Origin: Bacteroidales bacterium
GTDB taxonomy: Bacteria; Bacteroidota; Bacteroidia; Bacteroidales; DTU049
DNA length: 11,861 nt
NCBI GenBank assembly: GCA_030017935.1
Contig: JASEGF010000005.1
Span: 1-11,861 of the forward strand
Reading direction: 5' to 3'
In this document: piece after piece, positions 1 to 6,089 of the stretch
Numbering within the stretch: position 1 is the stretch's first letter
How the letters are laid out: every line of letters begins with the position of its first letter
Translations under genes and position numbers: made by a program
The notes under the pieces: generated by a model
The model's input: the letters and a program-made list of their open reading frames with translations, nothing else
Told to the model about the DNA's origin: nothing
Database searches by the model: none

Positions 1-959
1 CCACCAGCTAACTCAATAAGATGATTTATTGGCACACCAATTCGAGTTAAAAAATTAGATGGTTTTGCGAGATTTGGACCAGTTATTGTAACTACTCGCT
101 CTATTAGAGGTTTATTTTTTTGTACTGCATCGTAAATTGCTTTAGCTGTAGCAACATTTTGAACTACACAACCTACCTCAATAGGCAATTTGCCTGATGG
201 CACTTCTCTTCCTGTGATAGCTTTGATAAGTTGTTTTTCTGCACCCTGTGGGTATTTCTTTTTAAGGGGCACAACTTCAATATTAGAATAATTTTTAGAT
301 AAGCTAGTTAATTGTTTAATAGCATCTGGTTTATTATTTTCGATGCCTATGAATGCTTTTTTAACACTTAGAGCTTTCATAATAATAGTGATACCCACCA
401 TTATTTCTTCAGATTTTTCTAACATTAATCTATGGTCACAGGTTAGATATGGTTCGCATTCAGCACCATTAATTAATAGATATTCTGCTACTTTACCTTG
501 AGGTATAGTTAGCTTTACATGAGTAGGAAATGCAGCACCTCCTAATCCTACTATACCAGCATTTTTAATTTTTTCAATTATCTCTTGTGGAGTAGCTTTT
601 ATATCAGTTAATAAGTCGTTTGTAGTATCTATACCATCTTCCCATATTTCTTGACTTTCTACATTGATTACTATAGATTGATGCTTATAGCCTGTAGCGT
701 CTGTTATTTGATCTATTTTGTCAACTATTCCAGTAACTGGAGAATGAATATTAGCAGAAATAAAAGCTTCACCTTTAGCAATCAATTGTCCAGTTTTTAC
801 ATGGTCGCCCTTTTTTACTAAAGTTATTGCTGGAGCCCCCGCACTTTGATTGAGCATAATATAAACTTTATTGGGCAATGGAGCAACTTTAATGGGAGAA
901 TTAGCTGAAATTTTACAATCATCAGGATGAACACCACCACGAGGAAATGTCTTTAACAT
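1..959 (-). CDS. rnfC: RnfC, ion-translocating oxidoreductase subunit C (partial, N-terminal 319 residues)
   Basis: The gene is open from an ATG at 957-959 to the left edge, so only the N-terminal part is visible. RnfC is the peripheral NADH/FMN-interacting subunit of the Rnf complex, which couples electron flow between ferredoxin and NAD to ion pumping across the inner membrane. The start MLKTFPRGGVHPDD and the following region to about residue 85 (including IHSPVTGIVDKI) match the RnfC N-terminal barrel-sandwich domain. GIVGLGGAAFPTHVKL (135-150) is the glycine-rich nucleotide-binding segment shared with NuoF-type proteins, and LLINGAECEPYLTCDHRLML (161-180) is another family signature. The visible end, about residues 307-319, leads toward the SLBB-like region. 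The C-terminal ferredoxin-type 4Fe-4S motifs would lie outside the window. Only three bases separate it from the rnfB stop, so the two genes are almost certainly co-transcribed. Identification is secure; the 3' end is unknown. Confidence 0.95.
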   Translation of the reverse strand, partial: MLKTFPRGGVHPDDCKISANSPIKVAPLPNKVYIMLNQSAGAPAITLVKKGDHVKTGQLIAKGEAFISANIHSPVTGIVDKIDQITDATGYKHQSIVINVESQEIWEDGIDTTNDLLTDIKATPQEIIEKIKNAGIVGLGGAAFPTHVKLTIPQGKVAEYLLINGAECEPYLTCDHRLMLEKSEEIMVGITIIMKALSVKKAFIGIENNKPDAIKQLTSLSKNYSNIEVVPLKKKYPQGAEKQLIKAITGREVPSGKLPIEVGCVVQNVATAKAIYDAVQKNKPLIERVVTITGPNLAKPSNFLTRIGVPINHLIELAG

Positions 960-962
960 AAC

Positions 963-1838
963 TTAATTATTTTCAATATTTTGAGTTGAATCACTTGTTA
1001 AATCAATTTTAGCTGCTTTTTTAATTGGGAAATTTACTTCTAAAATGCAATTAGTAGGGCATACAGGAGCACATTTGCGGCATAAAGTACATTTCTGGTA
1101 GTCAATATATGCTAAAAAGCTTTCTATTTTTATAGCATCAAATTTACATTCTTTCACACAAGCATTGCAACCTATACAAGCTACAGAGCAATTAGCTTTA
1201 GCATAAACTCCTTTTTCTTTGTTCATGCAAGCTACATAAATTCTTCTATTTTTAGGTCCTTTATTTCTGATCTCAATGATATTTCTAGGACATGCTTTCA
1301 CACAAGTGCCACAAGCAGTACAATTATCTTCTATCACAACAGGTAAGCCTGTAATAGGATCCATATACATAGCATCAAATTTGCATGTAGCTACACAATC
1401 ACCTAGTCCTAAACAACCATATGCACAACCTCCATCACCAGCAAAAAGAAAATTAGCAAAACCGCAACTTTCTATTCCATTATAGTCATGTTTAGGAGGA
1501 CAATTTTCATTAGTCCCATTGCAGCGTATGACTGCAACTTGCGGTTTTTTTTCTTCAGCTTCTAAATTCATTAATTGTGCTATTTCTGCCATAGTTTTAT
1601 TACCACCTGGAGCACAAAATAGATTATCCAACGAATTATTTTTAACAATGGCTTCAGCGAAATTTCTACATCCTGCATATCCACAGCCACCACAATTAGC
1701 CCCTGGTAGTTTATCTGCTATTAGATCTATTCTGGGATCCTCATCTACATGAAATTGCTTATCTACAAAATAAATAATTGCTGCAAATATAGCAGCGATA
1801 AGCGATAAGACTAAAAAAGCTATAATAATTGGTTCCAC
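963..1838 (-). CDS. rnfB: RnfB, Rnf electron transport complex ferredoxin-like subunit B
   Basis: RnfB is the multi-cluster iron-sulfur subunit that passes electrons within the membrane-bound Rnf complex. An N-terminal membrane anchor (about residues 4-24) is followed by the Fes-type cluster motif C49-x2-C52-x4-C57-x17-C75. Next comes a cysteine-rich segment (C106, C113, C125, C138, C142, C148, C152, within GCLGLGDCVATC). Three classical CxxCxxCxxxC ferredoxin motifs follow: C173/176/179/183, C221/224/227/231 and C250/253/256/260. There are 26 cysteines in 291 residues. At this length it resembles the long RnfB forms of Bacteroidetes and clostridia rather than the roughly 190-residue enterobacterial RsxB. 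The start codon is GTG (1836-1838), placed immediately before the membrane anchor. The gene appears first in its operon, with rnfC three bases downstream. The 27 residues after C264 carry no cluster motif. Confidence 0.95.
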   Translation of the reverse strand: MEPIIIAFLVLSLIAAIFAAIIYFVDKQFHVDEDPRIDLIADKLPGANCGGCGYAGCRNFAEAIVKNNSLDNLFCAPGGNKTMAEIAQLMNLEAEEKKPQVAVIRCNGTNENCPPKHDYNGIESCGFANFLFAGDGGCAYGCLGLGDCVATCKFDAMYMDPITGLPVVIEDNCTACGTCVKACPRNIIEIRNKGPKNRRIYVACMNKEKGVYAKANCSVACIGCNACVKECKFDAIKIESFLAYIDYQKCTLCRKCAPVCPTNCILEVNFPIKKAAKIDLTSDSTQNIENN

Positions 1839-1856
1839 TTTTTTTTAATTTTTGTG

Positions 1857-1864
1857 CAAAATAA
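1857..1864 (-). promoter_or_regulatory. Possible -7 box for the rnf operon (one mismatch to TAnnTTTG)
   Basis: On the minus strand the sequence reads TTATTTTG followed by CAC, 18 bases before the rnfB GTG. It has one mismatch to the Bacteroidetes -7 consensus TAnnTTTG. No clear -33 TTTG is visible at the usual distance. This is a weak call based on position and resemblance only. Confidence 0.25.
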
Positions 1865-1920
1865 ATAAATAATTTTTAGTAAAAAAAAAATTATTTATTT
1901 TTTGATTTTAATAAATTTTT

Positions 1921-1928
1921 TAAATTTG
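1921..1928 (+). promoter_or_regulatory. Candidate Bacteroidetes -7 box (TAAATTTG) for the LysE-type gene
   Basis: TAAATTTG is an exact match to TAnnTTTG, 35 bases before the ATG at 1964. A TTTG at 1901-1904 could be a -33 element, but the 16-base gap is shorter than the usual 19-21. The 125-base region it sits in is the shared divergent control region of this gene and rnfB and is otherwise A/T homopolymer-rich. Confidence 0.45.
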
Positions 1929-1963
1929 CACACTTTTTTTACAGCTAAAAAATAATTACATTT

Positions 1964-2602
1964 ATGATTATAAATGCTTTTTTAAAAGGCATACCTGTGG
2001 GCTTGGTATTAGCATTTAGTTTTGGTCCAGCTTTTTTTTTAGTTATACAAACTGCATTAGAAAAAGGTTTTAAAAAAGCTATAATAACATCTATAGGCGT
2101 TGCTAGTAGCGATGCTGTATTAATTTTTATTTCTTTAATGGGTATATCTGCTATTAGTGGATTATTAGAAAATATATTAGGTATAATAGCTAGTATAATT
2201 CTGATAGTTTATGGTCTAGCAATGATATTTTCTAAACCATCTATACTAAAACAAAGAAATCCCAGAATCAAGGAAATTAAAAGCAAAAACGAATATACTA
2301 AATTATATTTAAAAGGGTTTTTATTAAATATTGCTAATCCTTTTGTTCTGATATTTTGGATCTCAATTGCGGGTATTGTTGCCCAGTCGAGTTCCCAAGA
2401 TAAATTTATTCTCTACAATGTATTCTTTTTTTTAGGTATTCTACTAACTGTTTTTGCAATGGATATTATCAAAAGCCTTTTAGCACATAAATTAACAGAT
2501 TATTTACGACCTAGATATATAATGTATGCGAATAGAACTATAGGAGTGATAATTACAATATTAGGAATTGTTTTAATCTTTAGAACATTAGGTATTTTTT
2601 AA
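1964..2602 (+). CDS. LysE/RhtB family amino-acid exporter (translocator)
   Basis: This 212-residue inner-membrane protein is of the size and pattern of the LysE/RhtB/CadD superfamily, which exports amino acids or related small molecules. The N-terminal signature is present as GPAFFLVIQTALEKGFKKAI (21-40), followed by GVASSD (45-50). The central motif KGFLLNIANPFVLIFW (117-132) corresponds to the conserved 'G.lvnl.NPk...fw' segment. Hydrophobic stretches at about 4-30, 40-62, 69-89, 117-141, 149-170 and 190-210 are consistent with five or six membrane helices, with a charged loop at 95-113. The substrate cannot be told from sequence. It is divergent from rnfB and convergent with trxB, and appears to be a single-gene transcription unit. 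The start is the first ATG after the TAAATTTG box; there is no clear Shine-Dalgarno sequence. Confidence 0.85.
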   Translation: MIINAFLKGIPVGLVLAFSFGPAFFLVIQTALEKGFKKAIITSIGVASSDAVLIFISLMGISAISGLLENILGIIASIILIVYGLAMIFSKPSILKQRNPRIKEIKSKNEYTKLYLKGFLLNIANPFVLIFWISIAGIVAQSSSQDKFILYNVFFFLGILLTVFAMDIIKSLLAHKLTDYLRPRYIMYANRTIGVIITILGIVLIFRTLGIF

Positions 2603-2621
2603 AATTTTAGAATTAAAAAAG

Positions 2622-2877
2622 GGTTCTATTTTATTGTGGATAAATTATTTTACCACAAAGAACACTAAGATATTACACAAAGTGCACAAAGTACCTGTTA
2701 TAAGCCTTTTAATTCAATCTTTTAATAAAATAACATTCAAGTTTATCATTCTCTTTCATTATTTCTTTGTGTTCTTTGTGCCTTCTTTGAGAACTTTGTG
2801 GTTAATATTCAAAAGTACTATATTAAAAATAAAATTATTCTTTTTTAATATTTACTCACACAAAATGTTATAGAACC
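2622..2877. repeat. Inverted-repeat element, copy 1 (MITE-like, 256 bp)
   Basis: The left end GGTTCTAT reappears inverted at the right end (ATAGAACC, 2870-2877). The similarity continues imperfectly inward: left TTGTGGATAAATTA, right (reverse complement) TTGTGTGAGTAAATATTA. A second inner inverted repeat pairs ACCACAAAG at 2652-2660 with CTTTGTGGT at 2794-2802, and several CACAAAG 7-mers occur in each arm in opposite orientation. It lies between the convergent 3' ends of the LysE-type gene and trxB, where a long hairpin could also act as a bidirectional terminator. The flanks TAAAAAAG (2614-2621) and TAAAAAAT (2878-2885) might be a target duplication, but in this AT-rich context that is weak. 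Copy 2 is at 3945-4277. No transposase is encoded. The 79-codon reading frame inside it is judged spurious. Confidence 0.8.
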
Positions 2878-2895
2878 TAAAAAATGTGAAAGATA

Positions 2896-3849
2896 TTAAT
2901 AAAATTTTTCTAAAAAATTTTGAGCATCTAGAGCAGCCATAGCACCAGAGCCAGCAGCTACCACTGCTTGTTTATATACGGGATCTTGCACGTCACCACA
3001 TGCGAAAACACCATCTACGCTTGTTTTAGTAGTTCCTGGAATAGTCTTAATATATTTTTCTTCAGTTAATTCTAATTGGTTAACAAATAGTTCAGTATTA
3101 GGGTGGTGTCCGATAGCGATAAAAACACCATCTACATTGATAGTATTGTATGTATTAGTTTTAACATTTTTTAATTTAATAGCAGTAACATATTTAGCAA
3201 ACCCTTTGGTTTCGCCAATTATTTCGTCTACTACACTATCCCAAATCACTTCGATATTAGGTGTGTTTAATATTTTCTTTTGAGAGCAAGCGCATGCTCT
3301 GAGTTCATCTCTACGATGTATAATATAAACTTTAGAAGCTAAATTAGATAAATAAATAGCCTCCATAGCAGCAGTATCACCACCACCTATCACGGCGACG
3401 ACTTTACCTTTATAAAAATATCCATCACAAGTAGCACAAGTAGAAACACCTTGTCCGAAGTATTCTTTTTCAGAAGGTATTCCCAACATTCTTGGTGATG
3501 CGCCTGTAGCTATTATCACAGATAAAGCCTTGATTTCATTATTTTTGTCATCCCAAAGCGTAAATGGATGTTTAGAAAAATCAACTTTATCGATAGTAGA
3601 AAAAAGAAGTTCTGCACCAAATTTACTGGCTTGTTCTCTAATTTTTTGCATTAATTCAGTACCATGAATACCTTCAGGAAAACCTGGATAATTTTCTATA
3701 ACTGTTGCTGTTGTTAGCTGACCACCACTTACGAGGCCTTCATAAACGATAGGATTATAATCGGCTCTAGCAGAATACAATGCAGCTGTTAAGCCAGCTG
3801 GACCAGATCCTATTATTACTATTTGTTTTAAGTTATTAATGTTTGTCAT
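2896..3849 (-). CDS. trxB: Thioredoxin-disulfide reductase
   Basis: This is the cytoplasmic FAD flavoenzyme that uses NADPH to reduce oxidised thioredoxin. All landmarks of the low-molecular-weight bacterial enzyme are present in order. The FAD-binding GSGPAG is at 14-19 and GGQLTTATVIENYPGFP at 42-58. The redox-active pair is C138/C141 in STCATCDGYFYKG. The NADPH-binding site shows as VIGGGDTAAMEA (153-163) with HRRDELRA (178-185), and the C-terminal FAD contact is FACGDVQDP (282-290). Length (317) is typical. HRRDELRACACSQ contains two extra cysteines, C186 and C188, where the family often has S/T; this is a minor oddity. The gene stands between two copies of an inverted-repeat element. It is about 440 bases downstream of the DUF6089-like gene and has its own candidate -7 box, so it is probably transcribed alone. 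Confidence 0.97.
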   Translation of the reverse strand: MTNINNLKQIVIIGSGPAGLTAALYSARADYNPIVYEGLVSGGQLTTATVIENYPGFPEGIHGTELMQKIREQASKFGAELLFSTIDKVDFSKHPFTLWDDKNNEIKALSVIIATGASPRMLGIPSEKEYFGQGVSTCATCDGYFYKGKVVAVIGGGDTAAMEAIYLSNLASKVYIIHRRDELRACACSQKKILNTPNIEVIWDSVVDEIIGETKGFAKYVTAIKLKNVKTNTYNTINVDGVFIAIGHHPNTELFVNQLELTEEKYIKTIPGTTKTSVDGVFACGDVQDPVYKQAVVAAGSGAMAALDAQNFLEKFY

Positions 3850-3868
3850 TAGTCTTTATAATTTTTTG

Positions 3869-3876
3869 CAAAATTA
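3869..3876 (-). promoter_or_regulatory. Candidate -7 box (TAATTTTG) for trxB
   Basis: On the minus strand TAATTTTG followed by CA is an exact TAnnTTTG match, 19 bases before the trxB ATG. No -33 TTTG is seen at 19-21 bases upstream. The box lies outside the repeat element that starts at 3945, so the insertion need not have disrupted this promoter. Confidence 0.45.
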
Positions 3877-3944
3877 ATAAAAGAAAATGATAGCGGCCTA
3901 TTGACATTTATCATTTTTTTCATAAGTAAAAATTAAAAAAATAT

Positions 3945-4277
3945 GGTTCTATAACGTTTATTGTGAGTAAATTATTTTACCACAAAGGGCACTAAGATAT
4001 TACACAAAGTTCACAAAGTGCTAGATATTAACCCTGACCTTTAGGTCAGGGTTGTCATACAGAGATGGATGGGCTTTAGCCCTGATAAAGACTAAATCCC
4101 AAAATCCTTTAATCCCAAAAATCCCAGTTCAGACAATTTAATTCTATCATTCTCTGTGTTCTTTGTGCACTCTTTTAGAACTTTGTATTTAATATTTAAG
4201 AGTACAATAATAAATAAAATTCCTTTTTATAAAAGTACTCTTTTTAAATATCTTCCCATACAAAACGTTATAGCACC
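3945..4277. repeat. Inverted-repeat element, copy 2 (333 bp, with an internal extra segment)
   Basis: The left end GGTTCTATAACGTTT matches, inverted, the right end, whose reverse complement reads GGTGCTATAACGTTTTG. The left arm at 3968-4019 aligns with copy 1 at 2641-2692 with 49 of 52 bases identical by eye. The right arm also aligns with copy 1: ATCATTCTCT, then CTTTGTG-rich sequence, GAACTTTGT, AATATT and GTTATAG. It is 77 bases longer than copy 1 because of the segment around 4022-4140. It occupies most of the 438-base gap between trxB and the DUF6089-like gene. The rest of that gap is the trxB leader (3850-3944) and ten bases after the element, and I see no gene in either. No clear target duplication flanks it. 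Confidence 0.8.
4030..4053. repeat. Perfect 10-bp stem palindrome inside element copy 2
   Basis: AACCCTGACC (4030-4039) and GGTCAGGGTT (4044-4053) are perfect reverse complements around a TTTA loop. A second palindrome, GGGCTTTAGCCC, follows at 4071-4082. Both are absent from copy 1 and are markedly more GC-rich than the surroundings. The hairpin is not followed by a T-run, so a classical intrinsic terminator is not supported. It looks like a second small repeat nested in the element. Confidence 0.7.
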
Positions 4278-4287
4278 CAAAAATTTT

Positions 4288-5193
4288 TTAATAAAATTTT
4301 GGTAAATTAGATCTACTAATATTTGAACTGCTAAGAGCATAATTAATTGTAAAATATGCGAAAATGTAGCTATCTTTATCTTCTGGGTCACCACGTTGTT
4401 CGCCAGTAAGAGTTTGCCCAGAGATTTCACCTTTAGATGGGTCTGCAAAATAAGCAGCAATATCTCCTTTTTGGCTTCTGATAATGTCATTATCAAAATA
4501 TACTGTGCTACAGTCGTCAATGTAATCAGTAAAAGTAAATCTGGGTCCTATAGCGAAACCATATGCCCATTCTCTATTAGGTCTATACCTAAACCCTAAT
4601 CCATATGGTATGGTAACTTGAAAATTACTATATGGTTTAATTTCTGGTGACAATCCTTGCCCCTCTGTAGAAAGTGGTTTTAGATTATACCATTTACCAT
4701 TAGGAGCTCTACCTTGTGGATTAAACCAAAATACACCAACTCCTACAAATGCATATATTTCATAACTCGTCCAACCACGTACACCTTTTAATTGATAACG
4801 TTTTGTCTCCTTTGAGTTATATATGGTTAATTCATATTGTTCTGTTAATTCTAAAATAGGACTACGAAAATTTAAATTTCTATTATTTCGTATTGGATTT
4901 TTAGTAAAAGCATCATCACCTCTTAGATAACCAAAATTTAATTGTGTGCTTATAGTAGATATATTACTTAATCTATAATTATAAGAAACTCCTATCAAAG
5001 GTCTAGTTGCTTGTATATCTAAATCAAAAATAAATGGTTGTCCTGTAGTTTTACCACCACCTAAATCACCTAAAAAATTAGTCATTCCTATATTTACTCC
5101 AATATTTTGTCTATCTAATCGCCATGCTTGAGAATAAATATTTGCTATTAAAAATATATTTATTAAGATTAATAATATAATTTTTGATTTCAT
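4288..5193 (-). CDS. DUF6089-like outer-membrane beta-barrel protein
   Basis: This is a 301-residue exported protein with a hydrophobic signal segment at residues 4-20 and probable cleavage after IYS21 before Q. Mature sequence features are NIGMTNFLGDLGGG (34-47), GVSYNYRLS (68-76), alternating aromatic/glycine strands, GLGFRYRPNREWAYGFAIGPRFTFTDYIDDCS (198-229) and a C-terminal DSYIFAYFTINYAL strand. From memory, the N-terminal 'YLGDL' and the 'GPR.TFTDYIDDVS..Y' motif are hallmarks of DUF6089 barrels in Bacteroidetes; the cysteine at 228 replaces a usual small residue. The molecular role is unknown. The frame is also open to a TTG at 5209-5211, six codons upstream. That codon lies inside the TAAATTTG promoter box, so the ATG at 5191-5193 is preferred. 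It is divergent from the DUF4412-like gene, and a repeat element starts ten bases past its stop. Confidence 0.75.
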   Translation of the reverse strand: MKSKIILLILINIFLIANIYSQAWRLDRQNIGVNIGMTNFLGDLGGGKTTGQPFIFDLDIQATRPLIGVSYNYRLSNISTISTQLNFGYLRGDDAFTKNPIRNNRNLNFRSPILELTEQYELTIYNSKETKRYQLKGVRGWTSYEIYAFVGVGVFWFNPQGRAPNGKWYNLKPLSTEGQGLSPEIKPYSNFQVTIPYGLGFRYRPNREWAYGFAIGPRFTFTDYIDDCSTVYFDNDIIRSQKGDIAAYFADPSKGEISGQTLTGEQRGDPEDKDSYIFAYFTINYALSSSNISRSNLPKFY

Positions 5194-5208
5194 TATATTA
5201 ATTTTATG

Positions 5209-5216
5209 CAAATTTA
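5209..5216 (-). promoter_or_regulatory. Candidate -7 box (TAAATTTG) for the DUF6089-like gene
   Basis: The minus strand reads TAAATTTG then CATAAAATT, an exact TAnnTTTG match ending 15 bases before the ATG at 5193. It overlaps the upstream in-frame TTG codon and therefore argues against that start. The implied 5' leader is only about ten bases. No -33 TTTG is evident. Confidence 0.45.
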
Positions 5217-5258
5217 AAACAAAATATTTAAATAAAATTCATTTAATAAAAAAATTTG

Positions 5259-5266
5259 TATATTTG
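5259..5266 (+). promoter_or_regulatory. Candidate -7 box (TATATTTG) for the DUF4412-like gene
   Basis: TATATTTG followed by CA is an exact TAnnTTTG match ending 14 bases before the ATG at 5281. It mirrors the box at 5209-5216 on the other strand; the two lie 42 bases apart in one 87-base divergent control region. No -33 TTTG is seen at the usual spacing. Confidence 0.5.
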
Positions 5267-5280
5267 CAAAAAATAAAATT

Positions 5281-5979
5281 ATGAAAAACATTCGTATTGC
5301 CTTATTTGGTATTTTAATTTTATCTTCATTAATGGTTTTTGCTCAAAAATCAAAAGAATCCAGTAAACCTTTCATAGCTGAAATTACATATAAAATAGAT
5401 TATGTAGGTAATTGGGATCCAGCAGTTTTAGTTCAGCAACCAAAAGAACTAAAAGTATATGTGTATGGTAATAAAATGAAAACAGTTATTGATCTCTCTG
5501 GAATGGGCTATATAACAAATATACAAGATGGTGATGATACTACCTCAGTTGCATTAATAGATATACCTGCTTTTCAACTAAAAAAATACATAAAAACACC
5601 AAAAGAAAAATTTTTAGAAAATTTAGAAGAAATAGCACCACAAATCAATTACATTGATTCTTCTAAAGAAATAGCAGGGTATAAAGTTTATAAAGCTGAA
5701 TATATTGTTAAAGATGAATTCGGTGATCCTATAACTACTATAGTTTGGTATTCACCTGAAATAAATGATGGAAAAATCAATGCTGCTGGTGATTTCCCTG
5801 GTCTAAAAGGGTTCCCTATGGAATATATTACTACTCAAGACGAAGGCTCTATAATATTCAGCGTTGGCGAGGTGAAGACTAAAAAAGTAAAAATTAAAGA
5901 AACAGATTTCCTCATTCCTACTGATTTTGAAGAACTAACTGAAGAAGAAGCTAAAGAATTATTCAGCGGCGAAGAGTAG
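5281..5979 (+). CDS. Exported DUF4412/GLPGLI-like protein
   Basis: This 232-residue protein has an N-terminal signal peptide (hydrophobic residues 6-20, likely cleavage VFA21|Q) and a predominantly beta-strand mature part, probably periplasmic or on an envelope surface. EITYKIDY (34-41), YGNKMKTVIDLSG (62-74), KEIAGYKVYKAEY (129-141), VWYSPEI (155-161) and FPGLKGFPMEY (172-182) follow the order of motifs in DUF4412/GLPGLI-type Bacteroidetes proteins: a GNKM strand, an 'I.GYk..KA' motif, then a 'vWYt.eI' motif and a 'lpG.P' motif. The C-terminus is strongly acidic (EELTEEEAKELFSGEE). Function is unknown for the family and I infer none. No lipobox cysteine is present, so it is not a lipoprotein. 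It is divergent from the DUF6089-like gene and precedes ftsK by 110 bases in the same direction, but with a separate promoter candidate. Confidence 0.7.
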   Translation: MKNIRIALFGILILSSLMVFAQKSKESSKPFIAEITYKIDYVGNWDPAVLVQQPKELKVYVYGNKMKTVIDLSGMGYITNIQDGDDTTSVALIDIPAFQLKKYIKTPKEKFLENLEEIAPQINYIDSSKEIAGYKVYKAEYIVKDEFGDPITTIVWYSPEINDGKINAAGDFPGLKGFPMEYITTQDEGSIIFSVGEVKTKKVKIKETDFLIPTDFEELTEEEAKELFSGEE

Positions 5980-6058
5980 AATATGTTTTTTTAAATTCAT
6001 CCTTTTTGCTTACATTTTTAGAAATTTTTGTTATTTATTTTTATAGTTAAATATTTAT

Positions 6059-6066
6059 TAATTTTG
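6059..6066 (+). promoter_or_regulatory. Candidate -7 box (TAATTTTG) for ftsK-lolA
   Basis: TAATTTTG is an exact TAnnTTTG match, 23 bases before the ftsK ATG at 6090. The nearest upstream TTTG (6027-6030) is 28 bases away, too far for a standard -33 element. The call rests on the -7 match and its position. Confidence 0.4.
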
Positions 6067-6089
6067 TAATATTTTATGGACTAGTTTAT

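Noticed and set aside
1276..1752. Two plus-strand frames opposite rnfB.
   Set aside because: They are antisense shadows of the cysteine-rich rnfB sequence, with no family resemblance.
2634..2873. A 79-codon plus-strand reading frame starting MWINYFTTKNTK.
   Set aside because: It lies wholly inside the inverted-repeat element. Its N- and C-terminal parts are translations of the opposing CACAAAG-rich arms (TTKNTK and FFVFFVPSLRTLW), a known pattern of spurious proteins from such repeats, and it has no domain.
2614..2885. TAAAAAAG/TAAAAAAT as a target-site duplication of element copy 1.
   Set aside because: Seven of eight bases match, but A-runs are ubiquitous here and copy 2 has no comparable duplication. 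It is kept only as a possibility in the feature text.
4030..4082. Hairpins in element copy 2 considered as a rho-independent terminator for the DUF6089-like gene.
   Set aside because: The stems are about 200 bases past the stop and are not followed by a T-run on either strand.
4227..4520. A 97-codon minus-strand frame overlapping the DUF6089-like gene.
   Set aside because: It is in another frame of a well-supported coding region, runs into the repeat element, and shows no recognisable domain.
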